From the NCBI GenBank assembly GCA_023382975.1, contig JAHDXO010000025.1, positions 1 through 64,000 of the forward strand: a stretch of DNA of 64,000 nucleotides, given 5' to 3'. Below, one piece after another: positions 30,701 to 39,616 of the stretch (position 1 is the stretch's first letter; every line of letters starts with the position of its first letter). The position numbers and the translations under genes are program-made. The notes beneath the pieces are model-generated. The model saw only the letters and a list, made by a program, of their open reading frames with translations. It was not told where the DNA came from and ran no database searches. The DNA comes from Pirellulaceae bacterium (GTDB taxonomy: Bacteria > Planctomycetota > Planctomycetia > Pirellulales > Pirellulaceae).

Positions 30701-31941
30701 TGCTGCAAAGCGGGATGCGAGCGCCGATGGGGGTGAAAGTAAAAGGTCCGGACCTCGAGACGATCGAACGAGTGGCCCTGGAGATCGAACGCTACCTGAA
30801 AGAAGTTCCCAGCGTCGAGGCCTCGGCCGTGATTGCCGACCGTATTGTCGGCAAACCGTATTTGGAAATCGACTTCGACCGCAAGAAAATCGCGAGGTAC
30901 GGCATGACCATTCGCGAAGTTCAGGACGTGGTGGAAGTCGCCATCGGCGGACGGCGCATTACCACGACGGTCGAAGGCCGCGAACGCTTTCCGGTGCGCG
31001 TGCGCTACCTGCGCGAGCTGCGCAGCGAAATCGAAACGCTGAAGAAAGTTCTCGTCCCCGCCAAAGACGGCACCCAGATTCCGCTGTCTCAGTTGGCGGA
31101 GATCCGATACCTTCGCGGGCCTCAGGTGATCAAGAGCGAAGACACGTTCTTAATCGGCTATGTGCTGTTCGACATGCAGCCGGGCAAGGCGGAAGTGAAC
31201 GTTGTCGAAGATTGCCAGCGGTATCTGCAGGAGAAAATCGACAGCGGCGCGTTCAATTTGCCGGACGGTGTCAGCTACTCCTTCGCCGGCAACTATGAAA
31301 ACCAGATCCGCTCCCAGAAGACGCTGATGGTCGTGTTGCCGCTGGCTCTGTTCGTGATCTTCATCATCCTGTACCTGCAATTCCGCTCGGTGATCACGGC
31401 GTCGCTGGTCTTCAGCGGCATCGCGATCGCCTGGGCCGGCGGTTTTATTCTGCTGTGGCTATACGGGCAGCCGTGGTTCCTGGATTTCACCGTGTTCGGC
31501 ACGAATATGCAGGCGCTGTTTCAGATCCATCCCATCAACCTGAGCGTCGCCGTCTGGGTCGGTTTCCTGGCCTTGTTCGGTATTGCTTCGGACGACGGAG
31601 TGGTGATCGCTACCTACCTGGATCAAAGCTTTTTCAAGCATCGAATCACGAGCAACGTGGAAGCCCGCCGCGCGACGCTTGAGGCCGGGGTCCGTCGTGT
31701 CCGTCCCTGCTTGATGACGACCGCCACGACCATCCTGGCGCTATTGGCCGTCTTAACCTCGACCGGCCGCGGTTCGGACATCATGGTCCCCATGGCCATC
31801 CCCAGCTTCGGCGGCATGATCATCGCCATCATGACGATGCTCGTCGTTCCCGTGCTCTATTGCTCCGTCCAGGAATGGAAACTCCGGCTCGGCATCCACG
31901 ACCCGCGTTTCGCCGAGCACGGCGGATCGGCGATGTCATAG
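27775..31941 (+). CDS. Heavy-metal RND efflux pump, enlarged (CusA/CzcA-like)
   Basis: This 1388-residue inner-membrane proton antiporter exports metal ions through the tripartite pump. CusA-type hallmarks are present: the N-terminal DIGENQ region, GVPGVKTIRS, the DMGIILCENI segment of the proton-relay helix, and GIASDDGVVIATYL in the C-terminal half. It is about 340 residues longer than CusA or CzcA. Part of the extra length is at about residues 570-690, where four or so additional hydrophobic segments sit between the usual sixth and seventh helices. More of it lies in the periplasmic C-terminal lobe. No ribosome binding site is obvious. The reading frame is clean, so the additions look genuine. 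Confidence 0.9.
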   Translation: MIDTVIRFCLENKLIVALVVIAVIGWGVLVAPFDWDVGALPRNPVPTDAIPDIGENQQIIFTEWMGRSPQDVEDQISYPLTVSLLGVPGVKTIRSYSMFGFSTIYVIFDEGVEFYWSRTRVLEKLNSLPAGTVPEGVTPTLGPDATPLGQVFWYTLEGRDPDGQPAGGWDLHELRTVQDWYVRYSLLSAEGISEVGSIGGFVQEYQIDVDPDAMRAARVGIDDVFMAVRMSNIDVGARTIEINQAEYFIRGLGFVETVEDIEDSVVAVNDNVPITIKDVARVSLGPALRRGALDKGGAEAVGGVVVVRYGFNPLAAIKNLKAQIDEIAPGLPTKAVVDYRQVTRDAVISYARANNFDAFRDVEVNHDAWVKHLRSTPGGKWPVWVTTSQVTVVPFYDRTGLIYETLGTLNKALVEEILITMIVILVMVMHLRSSILIAALLPLAVLMCFIAMKTFGVDANIVALSGIAIAIGTMVDMGIILCENILKHLDEASPDESRLEVIQRASTEVGSAVLTAVSTTIVSFLPVFTMIGAEGKLFKPLAFTKTFAMAAAVIVALTIIPPAAHILFTTRVSSRILKQILYAGLIVAGVVIGIWLAWWAGLIVGALGVYKVVEESLPDRLGRWRNRMRYSSTVMASAAAVLLVGILLTDGWLPLGPEKGFLRNFAFVAVMIGGLLTFFQLFQRYLYEPVLWWCLNHKFLFLCLPALILILGFGAWLGPNVIFGRIAQEYDAQSLSEAEVGELSSFERFKYELGGLRGQSWDDIRRQPLATRLKWTLATTWKGFGKEFMPPLDEGSYLYMPTTMSHASIGESLSILQLQNQRILAIPEVELAVGKIGRVQSPLDPAPISMIETVINYRSEYIADKDGRRMKFRYDPDEVDWFQDREGAFLPAGDGEPYKVQGKFARDENGQLIPDPGGVPFRQWRRPVDPALNPGREAWLGIVTPDDIWHEITEAGQVPGTTSAPRLQPIAARIVMLQSGMRAPMGVKVKGPDLETIERVALEIERYLKEVPSVEASAVIADRIVGKPYLEIDFDRKKIARYGMTIREVQDVVEVAIGGRRITTTVEGRERFPVRVRYLRELRSEIETLKKVLVPAKDGTQIPLSQLAEIRYLRGPQVIKSEDTFLIGYVLFDMQPGKAEVNVVEDCQRYLQEKIDSGAFNLPDGVSYSFAGNYENQIRSQKTLMVVLPLALFVIFIILYLQFRSVITASLVFSGIAIAWAGGFILLWLYGQPWFLDFTVFGTNMQALFQIHPINLSVAVWVGFLALFGIASDDGVVIATYLDQSFFKHRITSNVEARRATLEAGVRRVRPCLMTTATTILALLAVLTSTGRGSDIMVPMAIPSFGGMIIAIMTMLVVPVLYCSVQEWKLRLGIHDPRFAEHGGSAMS

Positions 31942-32018
31942 ATTTTCAGAATTACGTGGCCTCGTGGCGCGGACTCGAGCGTTGATTGGGATCCTGAATT
32001 GAATAAGGAGACAAGAAC

Positions 32019-32411
32019 ATGCGAAAGAACATTCGAAGAACTGCCTGTTTGTCGGGGGCGATTCTCGCCACCCTGCTGGCGTGGGTCAGCTTGGGTTGCG
32101 GCACCTCGCCGCAGCCGGCAGCGCCGGAATCCGCCCCTGGAGCCCCTGTGATGGACCACGCCGAGCACCAACCTGCGGCTGCGGACCAAGGAGAGGAGGT
32201 TCGGGCAGCGCTGACCGGACTCTCGCCGAGCGACCGCGAGTCGGCGAAGCGCCAACGCGTCTGTCCAGTCAGCGGCGAGCTGCTTGGCAAAATGGGCGAG
32301 CCGGTCAAGCTGGACGTCCAGGGACGCGAAGTGTGGATCTGTTGTGCCGGCTGCGAAGACGCGTTGCGAAAAGATCCCGAGCAGTACTTTGCCAAGTTGA
32401 ACAACCGATAA
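32019..32411 (+). CDS. YHS-like metal-binding lipoprotein
   Basis: The 130-residue product has a signal peptide with lipobox (VSLGC, C27), a His/Ala-rich linker with DHAEHQ, and a C-terminal segment with CPVSGELL...VWICCAGC. That segment resembles the YHS/TRASH family of Cys-based metal-binding folds. AAGGAGA lies about 6 bases before the ATG. It follows the CusA-like gene by 77 bases on the same strand and is probably its periplasmic metal-binding accessory. Confidence 0.8.
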   Translation: MRKNIRRTACLSGAILATLLAWVSLGCGTSPQPAAPESAPGAPVMDHAEHQPAAADQGEEVRAALTGLSPSDRESAKRQRVCPVSGELLGKMGEPVKLDVQGREVWICCAGCEDALRKDPEQYFAKLNNR

Positions 32412-32460
32412 CCCATCCGCTGATCGCTTTGTTTCCAAGCACCGCGAGGGACGAACCGCG

Positions 32461-32618
32461 TTACTGGCCCGGTGCTTCCAGTCCGCCGCTCAGGAGCAGG
32501 CCGTCGATTTGAACAGTGGCCAGCCAGAGTTCGCGGAGGCGGCTGACGTAGGCGAGATTCGTGCGGGAAAAAGTCTGTTGGGCGGTCAAGAGTCTCAATT
32601 CGCTCGATTTCACGCTGC
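32461..32618 (-). pseudogene. C-terminal remnant of a TolC-family channel
   Basis: About 50 codons on the minus strand ending with TAA at 32461-32463 read as the end of an outer-membrane efflux protein, with LLTAQQTFSRTNLAYVS and VQIDGLLLSGGLEAP, the characteristic last helix of the family. Everything upstream is gone: the segment abuts the stop of the ABC permease at 32622. It is best read as a deletion scar of the channel once encoded at the end of the ABC exporter operon. Confidence 0.7.
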
Positions 32619-32621
32619 CGT

Positions 32622-33764
32622 TCAAGCATCCCGGAGCGCGCTGACGATCTGCGTCCGGGCTGCTTGAAACGCCGGGACGAGCCCCGCAAGTACGCCGACG
32701 ACGAGCGAAACCGCGATGCCCAGGGCACCAAGTTGCCAAGAAGAACGGAAGGCAATCGTCACCCCTTCGGCCCCGACCGCGATGCCGCTGGATGCGAGAA
32801 CCGCCAACGCCGCTGCCGTCCCGATCCCGCCGCCGATGACGCACATGAGCAGGCTTTCGGCGATGACAAGCCGGAAGACCCGTGCGGGACGCAGGCCCAG
32901 CGTCTGCAGGACGGCATGTTCGCGGACTCGATCCTGCACCGACATCACCGTGGTCGTGGCGACCAAGGACAGGACCAGCGCGACACAGGCATAGCCGAGC
33001 CAGTGCGCAAAGCCAATCAGGTCGACCAGATCGGAGAGCGTGCTTGTTTGGAACGCCCCCTTGCGGCGAGTCGTGGTCGCCACCGGCCCGGCCCGGAGGG
33101 CTTCGTCGATCGCGCGGGCCAGCGCGTCCGGTTCGGCATCGTCCGTCAGATGGACCTCGTGCTGCGTCACCAATCCAGCGGCATTCAACCCCTGCGTATA
33201 TTGGAGAGATTCCAGATTCGTGTAGATCAGGTTGTCTTCAGCGGGGATGGACGATCCGAAGACTCCGGCCACTTTGACGGAAATCTCGCCGATCGAGAAC
33301 TGATCTCCCACGGCCAGGTTCCGCCGCTGGGCCACGTTGCGGCCCACCAACGCTGCGTCGTGACGCGAGATGAACTCGCCCCAGTTTCCCGAACTCAACC
33401 GCAGATCGCGTGCGGATCGAAGTTTCTGGGCCGGAACGCCGTTGAACACGATGGCATCGAGGATGGATCGGCAACTGTTCGTCCAGACTAGCACCGGCAC
33501 CACGTCCTTGACGCCGGGCATTTTGCGGATGCGGTCGGCGTAGTCCTGCGGAAGACGGCTACTGGTCGGGCAGAAGCGGTTCTCCTGAAAGACAATCAAC
33601 GTCCGCTGGGCGTGCTCGTCCTCGGTCAGCCGTTCCAGCCCTTCCTGGACCGACCCCACGAAGCAAAGCACGAATAACGCCACCGCCGCGCCGCTCACGG
33701 TCAGCAGTGTGCGCGCTTGGTGTCGCCAGAGGCTCTTGATGACGTAGGGGGTGAAGCGAAACAT
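32622..33764 (-). CDS. ABC exporter permease (FtsX/MacB type)
   Basis: The 380-residue product has four membrane segments. One is N-terminal (about 17-40). The rest are in the C-terminal FtsX domain, which has a helix pair starting near residue 260 and ends near 365. A MacB-like periplasmic domain lies between them. It is the second of two permeases in the operon and may pair with the one at 36715-37881. It starts 13 bases after the ATPase stop. The start at 33764 is set by the MFRFTP beginning of the domain. A frame to 33896 adds 44 unconserved residues. The product ends 3 bases from a TolC scar. Confidence 0.88.
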   Translation of the reverse strand: MFRFTPYVIKSLWRHQARTLLTVSGAAVALFVLCFVGSVQEGLERLTEDEHAQRTLIVFQENRFCPTSSRLPQDYADRIRKMPGVKDVVPVLVWTNSCRSILDAIVFNGVPAQKLRSARDLRLSSGNWGEFISRHDAALVGRNVAQRRNLAVGDQFSIGEISVKVAGVFGSSIPAEDNLIYTNLESLQYTQGLNAAGLVTQHEVHLTDDAEPDALARAIDEALRAGPVATTTRRKGAFQTSTLSDLVDLIGFAHWLGYACVALVLSLVATTTVMSVQDRVREHAVLQTLGLRPARVFRLVIAESLLMCVIGGGIGTAAALAVLASSGIAVGAEGVTIAFRSSWQLGALGIAVSLVVGVLAGLVPAFQAARTQIVSALRDA

Positions 33765-33777
33765 GACCGTCCTTCTG

Positions 33778-34500
33778 TTAGTCTGCCGTGGAGAGAGGGT
33801 GCTTTTGATGAACGTTACTCGCCGGGCTGTCTTCGACGATCCGGCCGCGATCCAAACGCAATCGCCGAGTGCCGATGGACGCCACCTGTTGGTCATGTGT
33901 GACCATCAACATGGTCATGCCGAGTTCCCGGTTGAGCCGCCCCAGCAGCACTTGAATCTGCTCGCTGGTCGTCGCGTCGAGACTACCTGTCGGCTCGTCA
34001 GCCACGATGACCGTGGGACTGGCGACGATGGCGCGGGCGATGCCCACCCGCTGCTCCTGACCGCCGGAGAGTTGCCGGGGATAGTGGTCTCTCCGGTCTG
34101 TGAGCCCGACAGCCTCCAGCGCCAACTCGACCCGTTTGCGGCGTTCGGAACCGGACAGGGGCAACAGCAGCAAGGGAAGTTCGACGTTCTCGTAGGTGGT
34201 GAGGACGGGGATCAGGTTGTGCGTCTGGAAAATGTAACCCAGATTTGCGGCCCGCCAGTCGGCCAACTGACTGCGCGACAGACGCGTGATTTCGGTGCCG
34301 GCGACGTGGATCGTACCCTCGTTGGCGCGGTCGATCCCGGCGAGCAGATTGAGCAGCGTGCTCTTGCCGGTGCCGCTCGGCCCCATCAGGACGACAAACT
34401 CGGACGGCTCGATGTCCAAGTCCACATCGTCCAAGGGGGTGATCGTCTCGTCGCCTTTGCGAAAGCGTTTCGTGAGACTGCGGATTTCAACGAGTGCCAT
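33778..34500 (-). CDS. ABC exporter ATPase (LolD/MacB type)
   Basis: The 240-residue ATP-binding subunit has Walker [10 protein letters not shown] at about residues 40-48, a Q-loop, the signature [14 protein letters not shown] near 144, Walker [10 protein letters not shown] and the switch His in MVTHD. Its closest relatives by motif are the LolD/MacB-type ATPases that drive FtsX-fold exporters. It sits between the adaptor gene (49-base gap) and the permease gene (13-base gap). The pump moves substrates from the periplasm rather than through the membrane in this family. The substrate is unknown. Confidence 0.93.
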   Translation of the reverse strand: MALVEIRSLTKRFRKGDETITPLDDVDLDIEPSEFVVLMGPSGTGKSTLLNLLAGIDRANEGTIHVAGTEITRLSRSQLADWRAANLGYIFQTHNLIPVLTTYENVELPLLLLPLSGSERRKRVELALEAVGLTDRRDHYPRQLSGGQEQRVGIARAIVASPTVIVADEPTGSLDATTSEQIQVLLGRLNRELGMTMLMVTHDQQVASIGTRRLRLDRGRIVEDSPASNVHQKHPLSTAD

Positions 34501-34549
34501 GATTGCCTCTCGATCGGGTTGTCGGGTGCCCGTGGAAACGGCTTCCGTC

Positions 34550-36118
34550 CTACGTAGTGCGGGTGGATGCCGCCATGCCGATGCTGCCGTCCTCGCCGGC
34601 GATCGTCACGCGGTCGCCGTCGCCCAGTCCCTCGCGGCCCCCAGAGATCAGCCGGTCGGTCGGGGTCAGCCCCTCGACCACTTCCACCAGGGCGCCGGTT
34701 CCCGCGTTTCCCAGCCGCACGCTTTGGCGGCGAGCGACGCCGCTTGGATCAGCGACCCAAATGGCATGGCCGTCGCCTGCCGACTCGACCAGTTGCCGGG
34801 GCACCAGTAATCGCTCCTGCTGCTCGGAGTTATCGGATTCGGAGCCCGGCTGTTCCGGGGCGAGAAAAGTGGCCGTCACCAGCATGTCGGGCCGGATCGT
34901 CGCCGGTGGCGACGCGATCGCGACCTTGACTTCCAATGTGTTCTTTTGAATGTCCGCCTGCGAGGTCGCGTACAAAACCTGCCCCAGAATCGGCTCCTTG
35001 GCCGACGCCGTCTCGATCCGGACCGGCTGACCCGGCTGGACCAGGGGCACGTCTTCGAGCCGCACATCCACCCGCACCTGGAGCATGTGCGGATCGTAGA
35101 GCGTGACCATCGTGTTGGCGTTCTGTTCGCCACCCGCTTCGATCCCCATCACGCGCGAACCGGGGCGAGCGACGAGGGACAAAACTCGCCCGGCGGTTGG
35201 CGATTTGACGACCATCCGTTCCACGCGAAGCTGAGCGGCCTCGACCGCCAGCTCCGCCTGACGCTTGCGCGCCTCCGCGATCGCGACCTGCGCCTCGGCG
35301 CCGGCGACCTGTCGCGTCTCGTCGATCAGCAATTCAAGCTGTCGGGCCAGGGCCTCCCGTCTCTGCCGCAAGGCGTCCGCTTCACGCTCCAGTCGGGGCA
35401 TGCGGCCTTCCAATTCCCTCAGTTCGGCCAGGGCGCTATCGTACTCGCTCTGCGCCTGCTGAATGACCCGTCCCGCCAACGCTTCGCCCGCCCCCTGCTT
35501 GCCGGCCAAGTTCAGTCGAGCATATTCTGCCCGCGCGTTGGCGGCTTGGATCAGGAACGGAATGCGAGCGGATTCCGTCTCCGTCTTGGCGAGCAGCGAT
35601 TGCGCCTCCGCCAGCACGGCCTGAAGATGCACAGGATTCTCCAGCCGGAGACGCGCGGCGCGAAATTCCGCCTTGGCGCGCGCCAACTCCGCTGCGCGCA
35701 AGGTGAGATCGACCTGAGCCTGCTCCAGCGTCAGCTTCGCATCGGCGTCGATCAGCCGCGCCACGGACTGGCCGGCCTCGATCTCCTGCCCCTCAACCAC
35801 CAGCACTTCTTCCACGACTCCTTCCGCCAGCGCCGAGACCAGCACGGGCGTCGGTCGCGGCTCGATCCAGCCCGCTGCCTGAAACAGCGGCGTTCCGGGC
35901 GATTGGACTTCGGCGCGCGTGACGACCACCGGGACTACCGTGACCGTCTTCGACGGCAGCAAGCGGTCGCGCGCCGCCCAAACGAGCATCGCCAGAAACC
36001 CGAAAATCACGACGCCGGGCAGGACGTACCGCGAGGCCACCGGTCGGCGACGGGCACGGGGCGGACGATGCGCCGTGCTTCGGTCGACGGCCAATGGGCG
36101 GAGATCGAGTTCGGTCAT
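34550..36118 (-). CDS. HlyD-type periplasmic adaptor of the ABC exporter
   Basis: The 522-residue adaptor has one membrane segment (about 33-54), a biotinyl-lipoyl-like half-motif, a long coiled-coil hairpin (about 115-285) and the second lipoyl half followed by a beta barrel. That is the membrane-fusion-protein plan that joins an ATPase/permease to an outer-membrane channel. The start at 36118 has GGAG about 9 bases upstream. It precedes the ATPase gene. Because the operon's own channel is only a remnant, the adaptor must dock to another TolC protein, for example the one at 22993-24441. Confidence 0.9.
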   Translation of the reverse strand: MTELDLRPLAVDRSTAHRPPRARRRPVASRYVLPGVVIFGFLAMLVWAARDRLLPSKTVTVVPVVVTRAEVQSPGTPLFQAAGWIEPRPTPVLVSALAEGVVEEVLVVEGQEIEAGQSVARLIDADAKLTLEQAQVDLTLRAAELARAKAEFRAARLRLENPVHLQAVLAEAQSLLAKTETESARIPFLIQAANARAEYARLNLAGKQGAGEALAGRVIQQAQSEYDSALAELRELEGRMPRLEREADALRQRREALARQLELLIDETRQVAGAEAQVAIAEARKRQAELAVEAAQLRVERMVVKSPTAGRVLSLVARPGSRVMGIEAGGEQNANTMVTLYDPHMLQVRVDVRLEDVPLVQPGQPVRIETASAKEPILGQVLYATSQADIQKNTLEVKVAIASPPATIRPDMLVTATFLAPEQPGSESDNSEQQERLLVPRQLVESAGDGHAIWVADPSGVARRQSVRLGNAGTGALVEVVEGLTPTDRLISGGREGLGDGDRVTIAGEDGSIGMAASTRTT

Positions 36119-36143
36119 GGTTCGAAACTCCAAACAGCAAACC

Positions 36144-36662
36144 TCAGTCCTTCACCACATGCACCTTGTCGGCTAACACGGTCAGATTCCCTTGCTCGTC
36201 CCGCTCCGCCTTGCCGCGGACCACGATCCTCGAGAGTTCGTTCACGCCGAGCAATTCCCGAGCGTCCTTCGAGACGGGCCGACCATCCGGCCCTACGATC
36301 TTGACCAATGCCAACTGGCCGGTCGTATCCGAGCAGCAGTAATCCCACGGCGTTGGACAGCCCTCGTCGTCGGCACACCACTGGAGTTTCGCGTCGACGA
36401 GCGTGAACGCGGCGAACCCCTCAACGAACGGTTTCCTTGAGCCGCCGATCCGGCCTTCGACGGCGACGTCCGCGTCGTTTTGACCGTCGTTGCGGACCTG
36501 TGCCACACCGCGGACATCCGCCGGCTTGTCAGCCAGCAGAAAGGCGGCATCGGGCGCAGTGGCCGCACCGGCCGGCGCGGCTGGATTCTTCGATTCGGAG
36601 CACCCGACCGCCAGGGAAGCGGCCACGACCAGCAGTCCCACAATCTTTGCACTTTTCAGCAT
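36144..36662 (-). CDS. Hypothetical lipoprotein, possibly OB-fold
   Basis: The 172-residue product has a signal peptide and lipobox (SLAVGC, C21). Its mature part contains a Cys-rich centre (C...C...CC, about residues 94-110) and beta-rich segments such as [24 protein letters not shown], which resemble a small OB-type domain. AGGAGA precedes the ATG. It lies inside the ABC exporter operon (25 bases from the adaptor, 52 from the permease), so it probably works in the envelope with that system. No family is recognised with confidence. Confidence 0.65.
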   Translation of the reverse strand: MLKSAKIVGLLVVAASLAVGCSESKNPAAPAGAATAPDAAFLLADKPADVRGVAQVRNDGQNDADVAVEGRIGGSRKPFVEGFAAFTLVDAKLQWCADDEGCPTPWDYCCSDTTGQLALVKIVGPDGRPVSKDARELLGVNELSRIVVRGKAERDEQGNLTVLADKVHVVKD

Positions 36663-36714
36663 CTGCTCTTTCTCCTACTCCTGCGAGGAATGAAACGACT
36701 CGTCCGATTGCAAC

Positions 36715-37881
36715 TCACACCGCCTTTAGACTTTCGGCGACCGGCAGGCGGAGCGCCTTGATCGCCGGTGGGATGGCTCCCACGATTCCCAAGAGCAGCC
36801 CGGTTCCACAGCCTACCAGCAGGGCCACGCTATCGACGCGAAGCGAGAAGGCGCCCATCGTCACCCGGACGGCCACGCCATTGAGCCACAGCAATGCGAC
36901 CAACCCGGCCAACAAAGAGGCCGCTGCCGCGAGCAGTGCCCCTTCTTGAACAAGGCTGACCAGAACCGCGTGCCGCCGATACCCGACCGCCTGCAAAGTC
37001 GCGATCTCCCGAATCCGCCCGGCCACCGCTCCGTACATCATGTTCAGCCCCGCGAACACGCCCGCCGCGGCAACGAGGAAGACCACCAGCCACGCCAGCA
37101 TTCGCACCGGCTTGTAGTGCTTTTGCAGCGAGGCGTAGTAGTCCGCCTCGCCGACCGCTTGCAGTTCCAGATCGACGCGCTGTTTGCAGAACAATTCCAC
37201 CTCGGCCGGGTTCGCACCGGGTTGGAACAGCATCGCGACGACGCTCAAATCCTGCCGCTTGAGCGCCTGCTGCAAATCGGGCAGTCGGCACCAGAGTTCC
37301 GACTCGAAGGCCGAACCGCCTGCCGTGAACTGCCCGCTGACGCGCCAGGTCCGACCCTCGAACTGAACGTGCTGACCGATTGCCAACTGCAGCGGATCGA
37401 CGCCGAGCTTGGCTGCCGCCAACCGGCCCGCCAGAATCTCGTCCGGACCCGGCCACTTCCCCTCCACGATCCTCACCTGTCGGCGCACCAGTGCCGCCGT
37501 CGTCGTGACGCCGCGCACCAGTCCCAATGCGCCTTGCTGCTTACCCGCGGCGACGCGCGTTCCCAAGTAGAGTTCGGGAGAAACATGGGGCAGGCCGAAA
37601 CGCTGCTGCACGCCTTCCACGCTGGCCGTCAGCAGCCCCGGCGTCCGGGCGGCGACCGCCGAATTCTCGATGTTCATATCCGCCCCGAGCGAATAGACCA
37701 GCACCACATCAGGATCGCCGCTGACCGCCAGCGACTTCTCTAAGCCTCGAATGAATCCGACCACCACGAAGACCAGCAAGATGACCACCGCGAGCGCGCC
37801 CAGCGTCAGCGCGCTGCGGGACGGCCGCCGCAGCAGGTTGCGGACCCCGTATTCCCACGGTAAGAGTCGCAAACGGAACAT
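36715..37881 (-). CDS. ABC exporter permease (FtsX/MacB type), first copy
   Basis: The 388-residue FtsX-fold permease has an N-terminal helix (about 22-46), a MacB-like periplasmic domain and three C-terminal helices (about 265-290, 305-330 and 350-375). It differs clearly in sequence from the permease at 32622, so the exporter is likely a heterodimer. It appears to begin the core operon, with the OB-like lipoprotein 52 bases downstream. The start at 37881 matches the [13 protein letters not shown] opening of the family. Confidence 0.88.
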   Translation of the reverse strand: MFRLRLLPWEYGVRNLLRRPSRSALTLGALAVVILLVFVVVGFIRGLEKSLAVSGDPDVVLVYSLGADMNIENSAVAARTPGLLTASVEGVQQRFGLPHVSPELYLGTRVAAGKQQGALGLVRGVTTTAALVRRQVRIVEGKWPGPDEILAGRLAAAKLGVDPLQLAIGQHVQFEGRTWRVSGQFTAGGSAFESELWCRLPDLQQALKRQDLSVVAMLFQPGANPAEVELFCKQRVDLELQAVGEADYYASLQKHYKPVRMLAWLVVFLVAAAGVFAGLNMMYGAVAGRIREIATLQAVGYRRHAVLVSLVQEGALLAAAASLLAGLVALLWLNGVAVRVTMGAFSLRVDSVALLVGCGTGLLLGIVGAIPPAIKALRLPVAESLKAV

Positions 37882-38060
37882 GGCTATTCCTGTCGGGGGC
37901 TCTTGAGAACGCTCCCCGTCTTGTCACGGCACATTGGAAACCAAACGACACGATTCGGCTCGACAGAGACCCGCTGGGCTGATGAAAAAGGGGACTTTTC
38001 CACAAGATGCTGTATCTTCGCGTCAGTGCAGCAGCAATGGCGCGCCGACCAGCCGAGCGA

Positions 38061-38489
38061 TTAGATTTGCAGGGACTGGATGACGAGCCGGAGGGATCGT
38101 CCAGCGGCAGACGCGAGAAGCGGTGGACCATCATCGGGTCTCGCCGTAAAGCCCCCGCAAACGACCGTGGCAGATTGCGTCAGGAAGTCCGCGAGCCACA
38201 GACCGGCGACAATCACGTCAGGGACGGAATCGTCGTCCATCCGCACCGCCCCTTCGCACACACAACCGTTGCAGTGGCAGCCCGGGTCAGGAGCCGATGG
38301 CGTCTGCTCCCTCTCCGCCGGCCCGGATTCGACCGGCGGCTGGGACGGGGCGTCACAACGGCTAGGGCAGCACGAATAGGAGACCGGCTGCTCAGCCGAC
38401 GCGAGCGTCAACCCTCCAAGGCCCAAACACCGGAAGGGGCAGGCCACAAGGGAGGCAATCAGGAGTAGTGTGCAAATCGTGCGCGCCAT
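38061..38489 (-). CDS. Cys-rich exported protein
   Basis: The 142-residue product has a hydrophobic N-terminal signal (about residues 3-22) followed by a Cys-rich segment with CCPSRC and CHCNGCVC clusters (about 40-80). Such clusters suggest metal coordination. It lies upstream of the ABC exporter genes on the same strand, with a 179-base gap. The start at 38489 gives the best signal sequence. A frame to 38525 adds 12 residues. I do not recognise a named family. A role in metal stress is inferred from composition and neighbourhood. Confidence 0.55.
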   Translation of the reverse strand: MARTICTLLLIASLVACPFRCLGLGGLTLASAEQPVSYSCCPSRCDAPSQPPVESGPAEREQTPSAPDPGCHCNGCVCEGAVRMDDDSVPDVIVAGLWLADFLTQSATVVCGGFTARPDDGPPLLASAAGRSLRLVIQSLQI

Positions 38490-38672
38490 TGGTGGTAGTA
38501 TACGGCCTTCCGCCCATCGAGTCAAGCAGGTGCATTTCAGCTCTTGCGCCGGTTGGCATCGGCCTAGGAGCCTGTCCGCTTACCCATGCCGCCCTGGTAA
38601 ACCGCGTGCGAATGCGCCAGCTTATCGATCGTTGGGTTCGCATTTTCGTATCGGATCGCTGGGAACACAGAG

Positions 38673-39280
38673 TTGGGTCGCAAGTCTCGCGAATGGACGC
38701 CGGATCAGCACTACCTGTCTCCGCCGTCAACGCGGGATTGGTTGCCTCAAAGTCATCTGGTTTATTTCCTCCTCGACGTGCCGCAGCGGATCGACATCAC
38801 GCCGATCGTCGACGACTACGACAGCGAGAAAGGCGGCCAGCCGCCCCATCACCCGCGGATGATGCTCGTGCTGTTGCTGTATGCCTATTGCGTCGGCGTG
38901 GTCTCGTCGCGGAAAATCACGGCCGGCTGTGAAACGGACGTCGCTTTCCGCGTGATCGTCGGCGACGACATCCCGACTTCCGCCGCATCGCCGAGTTCCG
39001 CCGCCACCTGGAGCACATGCAGTTTCTGTTCCAGGAAGTTCTGGCGTTGTGTCGCGAAGCGGGACTCCTGAAGATCGGCCGCCTGACGCTGGACGGCACG
39101 AAAGGGAAAGCCAACGCTTCGTGTCACAAGGCCATGAGCTACGACCGCATGACGGACGAGGAAGAGCGTCTGCAGCGAGAGATCGACGAACTGTTGGCCA
39201 AGGCTCAGGCTGCGGACGAAACGGACGACGAACAGCATGGCGACGCCCGCGGCGACGGGACTTTCAGGATGGAGAATTGA
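38673..39280 (+). pseudogene. Broken IS1182-type transposase
   Basis: The 5' part (38673 to about 38975) encodes the start of an IS1182-family transposase, with YFLLDVPQRIDITPIVDDY and HHPRMMLVLLLYAYC. The frame then shifts. The second frame (about 38985-39280) continues with RRHLEHMQFLFQEVLALCREAG, GRLTLDGTKGKAN and EERLQREIDELLAKA. The rest, including the C-terminal catalytic residues of the family, is missing. It is a decayed insertion sequence. No terminal inverted repeats are visible at either end. Confidence 0.8.
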
Positions 39281-39616
39281 ATGATACGGGCAGCTTCCTC
39301 TGTCTCAAGCTGTATCGGCAATTCCGGTTGTATCGGTTCGGGCTGATTCAGGACCTTGGCCGTTCGGGGCTATCGTACATGGCGGCTTCTTCGTTACGGG
39401 ACCGCAACTCGGCTGGAACGACGCCCACCACCGCCATCGGAGCCAGCCAATCGCGGCTGCAAGTGCATGGGTGTACTTGACATCGCTCTACAAGAGATTT
39501 ACGGTTCGTACATCTTCACCGCTTTGGAGCGAGCCGGGCGGTGATGGCCGAATTCGTTGATATCCTCTTCCGTGCATCGGGGAGGCGTTCTTGGGAATTT
39601 TTCGAAGGAGTCTGCC
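39281..39616. other. Intergenic region after the transposase remnant
   Basis: No gene is supported in this 336-base stretch. Short open frames exist but show no recognisable domain. It may be further IS debris or old flanking sequence. The AAGGAG (39605-39610) at its right end is the ribosome binding site of the MFS transporter. Confidence 0.45.
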
